DNA of 64,000 nt from Mesorhizobium sp. 131-2-1 (GTDB lineage: Bacteria; Pseudomonadota; Alphaproteobacteria; Rhizobiales; Rhizobiaceae). The position numbers were made by a program, and so were the translations under genes. Numbering within the stretch: the stretch's first letter is position 1; the number at the start of each line of letters is the position of its first letter. The stretch covers positions 3,100,501-3,164,500 of the forward strand of contig NZ_AP023247.1 in the NCBI RefSeq assembly GCF_016756535.1, written 5' to 3'. The notes below the pieces were generated by a model. That model did no database searches. It saw nothing but the letters and a program-made list of their open reading frames with translations, and had not been told where the DNA came from. This document shows, piece by piece, positions 35,426 to 45,700 of the stretch.

Positions 35426-36404
35426 TCCGGGAATCGGCAATCGACTGCCCGATCTCGATGAGCGTGTTGACCACAATGTACAGGATCCCGAAGACCAAAG
35501 CGACGCCCAGCACTGCCGGCAGATCGGCGCTGGCAAACGCCTGTACGGCGTAAAGACCCAACCCAGGCCACCCGAAAACACGCTCGACTACAAGCAGATT
35601 GCCCAAGAGAAGACGGATCTGCAGGCCGAGCATGGACAGCGGGGCCGTGGCGGCATTGCGCAAGCCGTGTCGGAACAGCACCTTCGTCTCGCTGAGACCC
35701 TTGCCGCGGGCGGTGCGAACATATGCCTGGCTCATGACGTCGTGAAGCGCACCGTTCAGGCTTCGCCCAACTGCGATGCCGATAGGCAACGCCAGTGCAA
35801 GCGCGGGCAAGATCAGGTGAAGCAGTGCGTCGCCGCTGACTTCGGGGCGGCCGACCAGTATTCCATCGATGACGTTGAGCCCCGTAGGGCCTGCGAAGTC
35901 GGGGTAGGAAAGTCGGCCCGCTCCGGGAAGCCAGCCGAGCCGGAACCAAACAAAGTAGGTTAGAAGCAATGCTGACAGAAAGATCGGCGTGGAGCCCACC
36001 CCCACTATGGCCAGCCTAATGCCGCGCGATCCCGGGATCAGGAACTGAAGCGCCGCCATCACGCCGGCGAGCGCCACTCCCAAGGCGATCGACGCCAGCA
36101 CGAGTTCAAGCGTGGCGGGAAGATACTGCCGTATATCATCTGATACCGGCTGTCGGGTCCTTACCGACGTCCCCAGATCCCCATGCGCGAGGCGCAGCAG
36201 AAAGCGTCCGTACTGAACAACAGCCGGGTCATCCAGTCCGAGCTCCTTGCGCATCGCTTCGACCGTTTCCGACGGAGCGTTCGGCCCGGCGATGGCGCGC
36301 GCCGGATCTGCGGGGATGATGCTTTGGAGACCGAAAACGATGAAGCTCATCACCAGGAGAACGACGACTGCGCCGGCAAAGCGTTTGGCGAGATATGCCA
36401 GCAC
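35415..36404 (-). CDS. Peptide/nickel-type ABC transporter permease (DppB-like)
   Basis: 329 residues with six membrane segments. LAYLAKRFAGAVVVLLVMSF opens the protein as in DppB/OppB, and the EAA-like loop contains YVRTARGKGLSETKVLFRHG. The GTG at 36404 lies directly after the stop of the second permease gene. Together with 36405, 37259 and 39112 it forms an importer of peptides, opines, nickel or similar substrates. It is last in the operon. Confidence 0.92.
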   Translation of the reverse strand: MLAYLAKRFAGAVVVLLVMSFIVFGLQSIIPADPARAIAGPNAPSETVEAMRKELGLDDPAVVQYGRFLLRLAHGDLGTSVRTRQPVSDDIRQYLPATLELVLASIALGVALAGVMAALQFLIPGSRGIRLAIVGVGSTPIFLSALLLTYFVWFRLGWLPGAGRLSYPDFAGPTGLNVIDGILVGRPEVSGDALLHLILPALALALPIGIAVGRSLNGALHDVMSQAYVRTARGKGLSETKVLFRHGLRNAATAPLSMLGLQIRLLLGNLLVVERVFGWPGLGLYAVQAFASADLPAVLGVALVFGILYIVVNTLIEIGQSIADSRISL

Positions 36405-37262
36405 CTACGCCCCCCTCAGCGCGGCGCGAATGCCGTCGCCCGCAAGGTTGGCGAGGAGGCAGAGGATAAAGATAATCGCTGCGGGCAGGATCGGCAGCCA
36501 CCAATGGACGGTGAGACTGTCGAGGGTACGCGCCGTCATGGCCCCGAGTTCGGGCGCCGGTGCAGGCAGTCCAAGGCCGAGGAACGACATCAGCGACAGC
36601 GTCATGATAATGTTGGCGACATCCAGTGACGCCCCGATGAGCAATGCCGGGACCGCTCCCGGCAACAAGTAACGCAACAGCAGGCGCGGACCGCGGACCC
36701 CGGCGATTCGGGCCGCCTCGACATGAGGACGGGCCTTGAGGCGACGAATGTCATCACGGGATATGCGCGCATACCAGGGCCACCAGAAGATGGCGAGTGC
36801 AGTCATCGTGTTGACGAGCCCAGGGCCAAGCGAAGCCACGACAGCGAGCGCGATGATCGTTCCTGGAAGGACCAGGAACAAGTCGACGATCCGGTCTATG
36901 ACCAAGTCGACCTTTTCGCCCATCAGGCCGGAAATCAGTCCGACCAGGGAACCCAACACAAGACTGAAACCGATAACGACAAGCCCTGGCAGCCACGTGT
37001 ATCGAACGCCGAGGATCACGCGCGAGAACAGGTCGCGGCCGATCTCGTCAGTGCCGAACCAATGTTCGGCCGAAGGCGGCAGGTAGGCTCCGGCGACGCG
37101 CAGCTGCGGGTCGAACGGCGTGATCCAGGGCGCCAGCACGGCCACAACGGTAACGACCGGCAGGCCGACAATGCCGACGCTTTCAAGCCAACCGGCACGC
37201 CGGAAGAAATCGCGCCAGTTGAACCGAGGTCGAGCGGGAAGCGTGTCCGGCCTGCTGGTCAT
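36405..37262 (-). CDS. Peptide/nickel-type ABC transporter permease (DppC-like)
   Basis: 285 residues. VTVVAVLAPWITPFDPQLRV, then HWFGTDEIGRDLFSRVILGV, is the DppC/OppC signature, and YARISRDDIRRLKARPHVEA with AARIAGVRGPRLLLRYLLPG is the EAA loop that docks on the ATPase. Its ATG overlaps the ATPase gene stop (ATGA). Confidence 0.93.
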   Translation of the reverse strand: MTSRPDTLPARPRFNWRDFFRRAGWLESVGIVGLPVVTVVAVLAPWITPFDPQLRVAGAYLPPSAEHWFGTDEIGRDLFSRVILGVRYTWLPGLVVIGFSLVLGSLVGLISGLMGEKVDLVIDRIVDLFLVLPGTIIALAVVASLGPGLVNTMTALAIFWWPWYARISRDDIRRLKARPHVEAARIAGVRGPRLLLRYLLPGAVPALLIGASLDVANIIMTLSLMSFLGLGLPAPAPELGAMTARTLDSLTVHWWLPILPAAIIFILCLLANLAGDGIRAALRGA

Positions 37263-39061
37263 CGCCCGTGTCCCGCCTGCAGGCTCGGCATCGCCGAGAT
37301 CAGGGAGCGCGTGTAGGCGGACTGTGGCGCGGCTATGATGGCATCCGGGTCGGCGACCTCGACCAACTCGCCGTCCTTCAGCACCGCGACACGGTCGGCG
37401 ATGATCCTGGCGGCCGCCAGATCGTGGGTCACGAACAGCATCGCCATGTCGAGTCGCCGCCGAAGGTCGCTAAGAAGGTTCAATGTGGTGGCCGCCAGCG
37501 ACACGTCCATGGCGCTGATCGGCTCATCGCAGAGCAGAAGCCTTGGCGGGACGATTACCGCGCGAGCTAGAACCGCGCGCTGGCACTGCCCGACCGACAT
37601 CTCGGCCGGCAGCGCGTCCATCAGCACCGGATCGAGCCCAACCAGCTTTATCGCCTCACCGACGCGACGGCGGCCGTAGTCGCTGTCCAGCGAAACGGAG
37701 CGCAGTCGCTCCCCGATCTGCTCGCCGATCGTAAGCCACGGCGTCAGTGCCGCAACGGGGTCCTGAAAGACGACTTGTGGAGGAAACTTGTCGAAGCGCG
37801 TAACAGTGCCGCTCTCCGGTAACACGAGCCCGGCGGCAATCCTCAGAAGGGTAGACTTCCCTGCGCCACTCTCGCCCACCAGCGCCACGCACTCGCCAAG
37901 CTTGATCGAGAGGTTGATTGACTTGAGAACGGGCTGCGGTTGGCGGCGACCCCAAAATGATCGGGCGCCTGTAGGATACGCTTTTCCAACGTTGGATAGC
38001 CTCAAGGCGGCGGTTTGCTGGATCGTTTGAGGCGGCCAGGGTTGCGCACCGGCGCGCTGCGCAGAGATCAATGGGGTCTGTTCCTGGTAAAGACAGGCGA
38101 CTGCGCCACCGTGGACGGAGGCAGGCTCCAGCCGAGGGCGGATCGCTGTGCAATCTGGCTGGACGATCGGGCAACGTGTCGCGTAGGCGCAGGCGTTTTC
38201 GGCATTTTTTGTGGGCCTGCGCTCGGGCGGGAGCGTGGGAAGCGGTCGCTGTCGATCAGAGTCCAGATCGAACCGAGCAGCAAGCAGGCCGGCGGAATAG
38301 GGATGCGCGGCATTTCGGATCACGTCCTGTATGCGGCCCATTTCAACGATGCGTCCGGCGTAGAGAACCAGGACGCGGTCGGCCAGTGATGCCGCCACAC
38401 TCAGATCGTGCGTAACGAACAGGATTGCCGTCTGCTGCTCGCGGGCGAGATCGCGCAACAGGTCCAGGATCTGCGCCTGCATGGTGACATCGAGCGCGGT
38501 AGTCGGTTCATCGGCGATAAGCACTTTCGGTCTTGCCATCATGGCCATGGCGATCAGCACGCGCTGACGCTGTCCCCCCGAGAGCCGGTGCGGAAGCGCA
38601 TCGGCGATGCGGTCGGGGTCAGGCAGGCCGGTTCGGCTGAGCCAGTCTTCGATCGATCCATTTGCCCCGCCATTGGATTCTCGCATCTGGCGGCGGATCG
38701 TCATCGTGGGGTTGAGCGCGCTCATCGGATCTTGCGCGATGACGCGGACAAGTTGGCGGCGAGCCGATTGCCAGGTGCGCCGTCTCGCGCCGACGAGCTC
38801 GATTCCGGCAAGCCGGATCGAGCCACTGACCTGCGGCAGATATTCGCGCGGCAGGAGTCCCTGAAGCGTCAGCCCGATGCTTGTCTTGCCAGAACCGCTT
38901 TCCCCGACCAGTGCGATGATCTCGCCCGGAAACATGTCGAAACTGATGCCGTCGAGGACGCGGGAAGGGCGGCCTTCGCGGCTGAGAAAGACCGAGAGAT
39001 CTTTAACGGCGAGGACTGACTCGATCACAGGTTCGGACATTCGGTGCGAAGGCTTGATCAT
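37259..39061 (-). CDS. Fused double ATPase of a peptide-type ABC importer
   Basis: 600 residues with two complete ABC domains (DppD-DppF in one chain). First half: Walker A GESGSGKT, signature LSGGQRQR, Walker B VLIADEPTTALD. Second half: Walker A GESGAGKS, signature region MSVGQCQRAVLARA and Walker B LLLCDEPISAMD. The second signature departs from LSGGQ, and the usual Thr-Ser of DEPTS is Ile-Ser. The linker carries the oligopeptide-transporter C-terminal Cys-containing region (YATRCPIVQPDC). ATG 39061. Confidence 0.92.
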   Translation of the reverse strand: MIKPSHRMSEPVIESVLAVKDLSVFLSREGRPSRVLDGISFDMFPGEIIALVGESGSGKTSIGLTLQGLLPREYLPQVSGSIRLAGIELVGARRRTWQSARRQLVRVIAQDPMSALNPTMTIRRQMRESNGGANGSIEDWLSRTGLPDPDRIADALPHRLSGGQRQRVLIAMAMMARPKVLIADEPTTALDVTMQAQILDLLRDLAREQQTAILFVTHDLSVAASLADRVLVLYAGRIVEMGRIQDVIRNAAHPYSAGLLAARFDLDSDRQRPLPTLPPERRPTKNAENACAYATRCPIVQPDCTAIRPRLEPASVHGGAVACLYQEQTPLISAQRAGAQPWPPQTIQQTAALRLSNVGKAYPTGARSFWGRRQPQPVLKSINLSIKLGECVALVGESGAGKSTLLRIAAGLVLPESGTVTRFDKFPPQVVFQDPVAALTPWLTIGEQIGERLRSVSLDSDYGRRRVGEAIKLVGLDPVLMDALPAEMSVGQCQRAVLARAVIVPPRLLLCDEPISAMDVSLAATTLNLLSDLRRRLDMAMLFVTHDLAAARIIADRVAVLKDGELVEVADPDAIIAAPQSAYTRSLISAMPSLQAGHGR

Positions 39062-39111
39062 CTGTGGTGCGAGCCTGAGCTGCTTTCCGGAATGAATCGG
39101 ACAGCTGGAAT

Positions 39112-40671
39112 TCAGTGTCCCCAGCGAACGGTGCTGAAGTCGATGTTGCCGGGTGGAAATACTGGACGCAGTCCAAGGTCCTTCAGACCCTTGGCGTGAA
39201 CAACCACATCGTTGACGTTGACAAGCGGGATGACAATGCCGGCATCGAAGTACATCTGGCCCGCCTTCTCGTAGAGGGCGTCGCGTTCTTTGACGTCGGT
39301 CAACTTCCCGGCCTGATCCACGATGGCATCGGCTTCCGGCACGAACCGGCCAAAAAAGTTGAGGGGGCCGTTTTTTGTGAAGAACACCTTGGCCTGGTTC
39401 TCGGGATGGGCGGCGTCGGGGCCGGCGATCGTGAGAAGCAAGTCGGGAGGGTTTGGGTCGTCCTTCAAGGTATAGGCAGCGCCGGAGGGCAGCACATAGG
39501 CCGTTGCCTTTACGCCGATCAACGCCAGTTGCGCTATCATCAGGTCGGCGATACGCGCGTAGCTTGGGGCCGCGCTATGGAGGCCAATGACCAGACTGAC
39601 CGCGCCATGATTGGCGATCGCGGCTTTCGCCGCCTCGAAGTCGGTCGGAAACCGGATCGGATTCACGGGGTCGAGCATCACGTTCGGATATACCGACTTC
39701 GACAGGGTTGCGAACTCTCCAAAGGCGTCCTTGATCCATAGCGCCGGGTTGATCGCTGTCAAAACGGCCTTGCGGACCTCCGCATCTTCAAGCGGCGAAC
39801 TCGGCTTAACGAAAAGGTCGTAGGGGATCATGCTCGGGGCGGAAGTGATCTCCAGCCCCTTTGGCAGGCCGGTGAGTTGCGCGAACGGATAGTTGATCGG
39901 GACCGCATCGATGGTACCCGCCTGCAATTGAAGTATCTGCTGGCTGATATCGGGCACGACAGAAATCTGGATCTGCCGGAAGAACGGTTTGTCGCCCCAG
40001 TAGTCGTCGTTGCGTTCGAGCACATAGCGCTGACCGCGTTTGAATTCAGCCAGTTTGAATGGACCGGTGCCGACCGCATGCTCATTGAGCCAGGTCTTCG
40101 CAAAGTCGCCGTTATCATGCTCGGCGAGCGCCGCGGGACTGACGATCTTGGGGCCCCACGGACTGGAAAGGGCATCGAGGAGCGAAGGCTGGGGGTGGCC
40201 CAACGTGAGCACCACTGTCGAATCGTCGGGCGCGCTCATGTTCTTCACGTTGGCCAGGAAGTAACTCAGGCTTAGCCCACGATCACGTCGCCTTTCGAAC
40301 GACTTTATGACCGCTGCCGCATTCAATGGCGTGTCATCGTGGAACTTGACGCGCCCGATCAGGTGGAATGTGTAGGTCAGCCCGTCATCCGAGATCTCCC
40401 AGTTCTTGGCGAGCCGACCAACGATCCTGGTCGAACCCGGCTCGTATTGGACAAGGCCTTCGTAGACATTGTTGATTGCGCTCATCGCGCCGGTCTCAAA
40501 CCCGTTGTCCGGATCGAACGTGCCGATATCGGCCACATACGGAATGCGCAACACATCCTGAGCGAGCGCCGGCGCCATCCAAAGCAGCAGACCGAGCACG
40601 AGCGCCAGCATTCGGATGCCAAAGCTGGGTCTGGAGGATTGTTTGGCCGGACGAGAGTAGGACGTCTGCAT
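39112..40671 (-). CDS. ABC transporter substrate-binding protein, family 5 (peptide type)
   Basis: 519 residues. A signal peptide (RMLALVLGLLLWMAPALA) precedes DVLRIPYVADIGTFDPDNGF. The family 5 features are NVYEGLVQYEPGSTRIVGRL, KNWEISDDGLTYTFHLIGRV with KFHDDTPLNAAAV, and VGTGPFKLAEF. ATG 40671 has GGGGAC upstream. It is the first gene of the importer operon and defines the substrate, which cannot be told apart among peptides, glutathione, opines or nickel chelates. Confidence 0.93.
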   Translation of the reverse strand: MQTSYSRPAKQSSRPSFGIRMLALVLGLLLWMAPALAQDVLRIPYVADIGTFDPDNGFETGAMSAINNVYEGLVQYEPGSTRIVGRLAKNWEISDDGLTYTFHLIGRVKFHDDTPLNAAAVIKSFERRRDRGLSLSYFLANVKNMSAPDDSTVVLTLGHPQPSLLDALSSPWGPKIVSPAALAEHDNGDFAKTWLNEHAVGTGPFKLAEFKRGQRYVLERNDDYWGDKPFFRQIQISVVPDISQQILQLQAGTIDAVPINYPFAQLTGLPKGLEITSAPSMIPYDLFVKPSSPLEDAEVRKAVLTAINPALWIKDAFGEFATLSKSVYPNVMLDPVNPIRFPTDFEAAKAAIANHGAVSLVIGLHSAAPSYARIADLMIAQLALIGVKATAYVLPSGAAYTLKDDPNPPDLLLTIAGPDAAHPENQAKVFFTKNGPLNFFGRFVPEADAIVDQAGKLTDVKERDALYEKAGQMYFDAGIVIPLVNVNDVVVHAKGLKDLGLRPVFPPGNIDFSTVRWGH

Positions 40672-41207
40672 CAATTGTCCCCGTTGGCCTGTTCTTTCGG
40701 CGAGGGACTGCGGCAAGCCATATGCACTCAATCCTTGGCCGAGGAGGGCGCCCCTTGTTCAACGCAGCATTCGCCGATGCCTCGAGAAACTCCTTCGTCG
40801 GCATCGGCGCCGTCAGCCAGACAATACACTGCCTGGTTGCACGATACGACAGCCTACCGATAGCCGTCTATGAGTCTCGGGCAGAGGATACCCTATCCCT
40901 GGGCATAGATTGTTGAAGCACGAATGCCTGCTCAGCAAGGTCTTTCGAAACCGAGGGGAGCACTGCAGCAATGTCAACTATGATCCGACCGGGCGAAGTT
41001 GTGCTAAAGACATATCCACCCCGTCGCCCGGGGTAGCCTTCACACACGAAGGCATCGGTCCAGTGCTTGCCGTGACCAGGATTGCGATCCACTGGGTGCA
41101 CCCCGGCAAGACCATCGGATCGCATTCTAAATACCCTTGCAGAATTGGCCCGCGGCTGGCGTCGGCGCATTCTGGTCGCACGACCGCAATCCTCAATGGA
41201 GGAGCCA
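40672..41207. other. Intergenic, no gene seen
   Basis: About 540 bases between divergent units, likely holding both promoters. Open frames are on opposite strands of each other without family pattern. Confidence 0.35.
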
Positions 41208-41477
41208 ATGTATGATCTGACGAGAATGCCGCCGCGCCGCACATCTCTTGTCGTACCAGCTTTCGTGGCCCGGACCGCTATCGTGATGTCATCAGCCACA
41301 CGGTTGGCATCTGCAATTCGCGAATTCTTGGCACCCCGCTACAGACCAGAGCTCCACTATATGCGAGGTCCGGGACCCGCCTGCGCGCGTCGCCCGATCA
41401 AGGTTGGGGCGAGGCAAGTCCAGCCGGCAGTTCATCAACCGCAGCAGGACACAGCCTGGAACGGATATGTCCAATGA
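41208..41477 (+). CDS. Small protein with the YRPxLHxMR motif (copy 3)
   Basis: 89 residues; GGAGG lies five bases before ATG 41208. After a hydrophobic stretch (SLVVPAFVARTAIVMSSATR) comes IREFLAPRYRPELHYMR followed by GPGPAC, shared with the proteins at 24773 and 26261. Its stop overlaps the next gene start as ATGA. Function unknown. Confidence 0.55.
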   Translation: MYDLTRMPPRRTSLVVPAFVARTAIVMSSATRLASAIREFLAPRYRPELHYMRGPGPACARRPIKVGARQVQPAVHQPQQDTAWNGYVQ

Positions 41478-41725
41478 ACTGTATCCACTGCGGCTCCACC
41501 TTCCACCGGCGACCGTACCACTACTACTTCTGCTCGCAGATGTGCTGGGAGGTTGCCAAGAGGGACACAGCCTGGAGGATACTGGCGGATGGTTTCGGCC
41601 CGTTCACATCGCCAGTTAAGTCCACTTCTTCTCGGTATCCTCGACCTTCCTGGTCGGGCCATCGCGCACGACGCCCCGACCGGGAGGAAGCCTCCTTGGG
41701 CCTGTTGCAGCAAAATGGACTATGA
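41474..41725 (+). CDS. Small zinc-ribbon-like protein
   Basis: 83 residues. C3 and C6 (NCIHCGSTF) with C20 and C24 (FCSQMCW) form a CxxC-x13-CxxxC pattern suited to one zinc. The last 40 residues look disordered. It is translationally coupled to the YRP-motif gene before it. No family recognised. Confidence 0.5.
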   Translation: MNCIHCGSTFHRRPYHYYFCSQMCWEVAKRDTAWRILADGFGPFTSPVKSTSSRYPRPSWSGHRARRPDREEASLGLLQQNGL

Positions 41726-42010
41726 TGGGGTACGGTCGTCGGTCGTACTGGAAGAGGAGCAAGGAGTAGATGGCTATCGCGACACGATCCCGGTCGGAGG
41801 CAGCGCGCTGTCCTGACGGGTGGAACGCTCATTCCCGCTACCCCCGGCGATGTGCCATGCCCTCGACTAACCGCCCCAGTCCTTTGCATCGCTAGACAGA
41901 TGCTTGCGTAGAATAGTCTAATACGTTCAACGGCCTCATTCTTCTCCAGCCTGCCACGATCTCAGTGTTTTTCGAATGGGTAGGCCATCCATGAACCAAA
42001 GGAGAAGAAT

Positions 42011-42385
42011 ATGACAAGTGAAGTAGCAAGCAAGGGGTTGGAATGGACCAACCTTATTCTGGGCGCTTGCCTGACCGGCGCTGCCTTCAAGTTCGCCGAG
42101 TTGCCCCTCGCGGCTTGGAACGCGGGGATTATTGGCTCGCTGATTGTATGCTGCTCTGCCGTGGCGCTCTATCGCTACGGCGATTGGGCCGAATGGTCCA
42201 ATCTCACATTGGGGGGCTGGGCAGTGGTCGCTCCATTCCTGCTCGGCTTCCGGTCGGCGCAGGGACCGATGTGGACGCATGTTGTGATCGGGCTTTGCGT
42301 TGCCACCATCGCCGTCATGCAGCTTTCGGCAAGTCGCAAGTCCGCGAGCTCGTCCTCCAGCGGTAGGTCCGAAGCCCGCAGATAA
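42011..42385 (+). CDS. SPW-repeat membrane protein
   Basis: 124 residues with four membrane helices in two repeats: EWTNLILGACLTGAAFKFAE and EWSNLTLGGWAVVAPFLLGF, the SPW repeat pattern (here S/T-N and W). AAAGGAG stands before ATG 42011. Function of SPW proteins is unknown; they often sit near regulators or dehydrogenases. The MASE1 kinase follows on the same strand after 409 bases. Confidence 0.75.
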   Translation: MTSEVASKGLEWTNLILGACLTGAAFKFAELPLAAWNAGIIGSLIVCCSAVALYRYGDWAEWSNLTLGGWAVVAPFLLGFRSAQGPMWTHVVIGLCVATIAVMQLSASRKSASSSSSGRSEARR

Positions 42386-42794
42386 TGTGGTCCAAACCGT
42401 GACCACCGAGGACGGACTCGCGGAGTTGCTGCGGCCGTCCTCGGGAAGCGGTTGGCTGAAATGATGGGCGACAAGCCACCGCGCGTCGTGGCCGTAGGGC
42501 CTGCGATGCCAGTTGGCGGAGCGGCGTATCCAGGGATTGCTGCTGCCGAAGTGTCGGAAATCCTGGACGATCGGATAATGCTCCCTAGCCCTGCGTCTGA
42601 TCGACCCCAGCCCTGAGACTTGGCGGGCACGCCTCTCAATCCGTCTCGTCTCATGGATTTCCATGAGATGCGGCCGAAGTACGCTGAGGCTACGGTGGGG
42701 CGTGAATTCGCCAGCCCAGATCCAGACGCCCGGGACAAGTGCTATACCCAGCACTGACAGTTCCCATGCCTTACCTGTGCTGGAGGAGCAGCAA
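42386..42794. other. Intergenic upstream of the MASE1 kinase
   Basis: About 410 bases. The kinase frame is open through part of it, but the sequence before 42795 is not membrane-like and lacks a start signal. No gene called. Confidence 0.35.
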
Positions 42795-45700
42795 ATGATG
42801 CACGTCTGGTCGCACCGCCCCCAATTGGTGCACCTGGGGCTTTTTTTCGCTGCATATGTCCTGGGCTGCGGATTCGCCCAGTTGCTCGCAATCGTGCCTG
42901 GGACAGGTATTTCCATCTGGCCCCCGAGTGGGCTTTTCATCGCCACCCTGGTCCTCGCCTCCAGGCCAAGTTGGCCGTGGTGGGTAGCGACTGGCTGTCT
43001 GGCCGAACTGTTCAGCAATTTCCTGTGGTTTCACAGTCCGCTGCCTGCTGCCTTCCTGATCTTTGCCGGCAACGCTCTTGAGGCGGTTGTCGGCGCATGG
43101 CTCGTGAACCTGACTTGCAGGCGGCCGGTCCGGCTGGAGACCCTGCAGGAAGTTCTCGCATTCGTAATATTGGCCGCCGGGGTAGCACCTGTCGCAAGCG
43201 CAACGGTCGGAAGCGCCACCCTTGCGTGGTTTGGCATGCAATCGCAAACCTTCACGGCTGCCTGGCCGTTGTTCTGGATCGGCGACGCGACAGGGGTCCT
43301 GATCGTGGCGCCGCTGGCACTGGTCGTGTTCCACAACTGGCGTGACGTGACCCAGATATCAAAGGCTCGGTGGATCGAAGTTTGCGTCCTGGGGTTGTTC
43401 TTTTTGGGCGTTGCCACTCTTTCTCTCAGCGGTTACCTGCCCTTCGCCTACATAATCATGCCGCCTCTTCTTTGGGCCGCGGTGCGCTTCGAGTTCAAGG
43501 GCGCAGCCGTCGCCTTGGTCCTCCTCGCGCTGATCACGGCGGTATTCACGATATCCGGTGCCAGCCAATTCGCCGGCGATCCCGAATCGCTGAAGCAGAA
43601 GCACATCATGCTTCAGTTGTTTCTGGCCATTTCGGCATTCTCGGCGCTCATCGTTGCCGCAATATCCAGGCAGCACCAGCTGGCCCTGCGCACATTGCGC
43701 CAAAGCGAAGGCCAACTTCAGCGGATGATCGATGCACTCCCGGTCCGGGTGTGGAGCGCGACGTTGACGGGCCAGCCGTTGTACTTCAACAAGCGATACC
43801 AGGACCACTTCCGCGCCGTTATCCCGAACTTCGATCCTCTCCAGCCTCCGCGCATCGAGACATTGGTGCAGGAACTGACTCATCCGGAGGACGCTGCCGA
43901 GGTTCAGCGGACGATGCAGAACTGCTTCGCAACCGGTAACGCCTCCTCGATGCGGTTTCGTTGGCGCGAGAAGGACGGCGACTACCGTTGGGCGGAATGC
44001 CGGGTAGCACCACGGCATGACGATGACGGAGAAGTTGCCGAATGGTACGGCGTTTCTCTCGACATCGACGACGAGGTGCGCGCGCAGGCGGCGCTGCGTG
44101 AGCGTGAGCGAGAGCTATCACTGCTGGTCGACATGGTCCCGGTCAACATTGGCCGCATGGCGCCTGACGGCGAACCGACTTTCTTCAGCAAACGCACGCT
44201 GGAATCTATCGGCGTGGACAACGTTGCGGCTTTGGATCGGAAAGGGATGAGCCGCGTGGCAGCTATGATAGGGGCAACCGTCCATCCGGAGGATGGACCC
44301 CGCATGAGGGAGGTACTTGGCCACGCCCTCGCAACCGGCGAACCCTACACCATGAAGTATCGCCGCCGCCGCGCAGATGGCGTGTACCGCTGGATGGAGG
44401 GCCGCGCAGAGCCGTTGCGCAATCAAACGGGAACGATCGTGCAATGGTACGTGGCTGCCATGGATATCGACGATGAGGTGCGCGCTCAGGAGGCATTGCG
44501 CGACCGGGAGCGAGAGCTTGCGCAACTCGTGGATATGGTTCCGAGCATGCTTTGGCGGTTGAGTTCGGAGGGCGAGCCGACCTTCTTCAACAAGCGCCTG
44601 ATGAATTTTCTCGGCCTGGACATAGCAGATGCAGACAAGCCTGGGATGATCCGGCTGTCTGATGTCATAGAGACGGCCGTCCATCCCGATGATGCCGCAG
44701 GCCTGACGGAAGCACTCAACCATTGCTTCGTCACTGGCGAGCGCTTCTTCAGGAAGTATCGCCTGCGGCGTGCGGATGGCGCCTACCGCTGGGTGGAGGG
44801 CAGCGCGGAGCCGCTACGAGATGAGAGCGGACGCATCCTCGAGTGGTACGGGCTCACGCATGACGTCCACGATCAGCTGCTTGTCGAGGAGGCGCTTCGC
44901 CGGAGCGAGCGACAGCTGCAGCAGCTCATTGACACCGTGCCAGTTCAGATGTGGTGCGTCTCGCCGAGCGGGGAGCCAGCCTACATCAACAAAACCATGG
45001 TGGATTATATCGGTCTGAAGCTGGAAGATTTTGATGCCGAGGGCGGATTGCCAAGTGCAATCGAAACGATCGTCCATCCAGATGACAAGGCCGCGTTGCT
45101 GGGCGCCTTGACCCATTCCTTCAGAACGGGTGAACCGTTCGAGCTGAAGTTTCGCAACCGCCGATGGGATGGCTCATACCGATGGACGGAGGGCCACGCG
45201 GATCCACTCCGCGATGAGAGCGGTCGCATTATCCGGTGGTACGGCGCCAACCTTGATATCCACGATCATGTGACATCTCAGGAGGCATTGCTCGAGAGAG
45301 AACGCTTCCTCTGGCAGCTCGTCGAAACGCTGCCGGCGATGATTGATTGCGCCGCGCCGGATGGCGAACCGGTTTATCGCAGTCAGCAGCTGCGCGAATT
45401 TCTCGGATACGACCTTGAAGAATTGGACGGGACAGGAAAGACCCGGCTGGCCGGCACACTCGACGCCGGCGTTCATCCCGACGATGTGGCGGGGGTCAAG
45501 GAGAGATACGCCCATTCGCTAGCCACCGGCGAGCCTTATGCGCGAAGGCATCGTCTGCGGCGTTTCGATGGCGAATATCACTGGGTCGAGACGCGCGCCG
45601 CGCCGATGCGAAACGCCGGAGGCGCCATTGTGCAGTGGAACGTGATTTGCCTGGACATCGACGGCGAGGTCCGGATGCAGGAACAGCTGCGTCTTGCCCA

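Noticed and set aside
39740..39765. TTGATCGCTGTCAA resembling an FNR/FixK box
   Set aside because: It lies inside the substrate-binding protein gene and has an imperfect right half, so it is probably chance.
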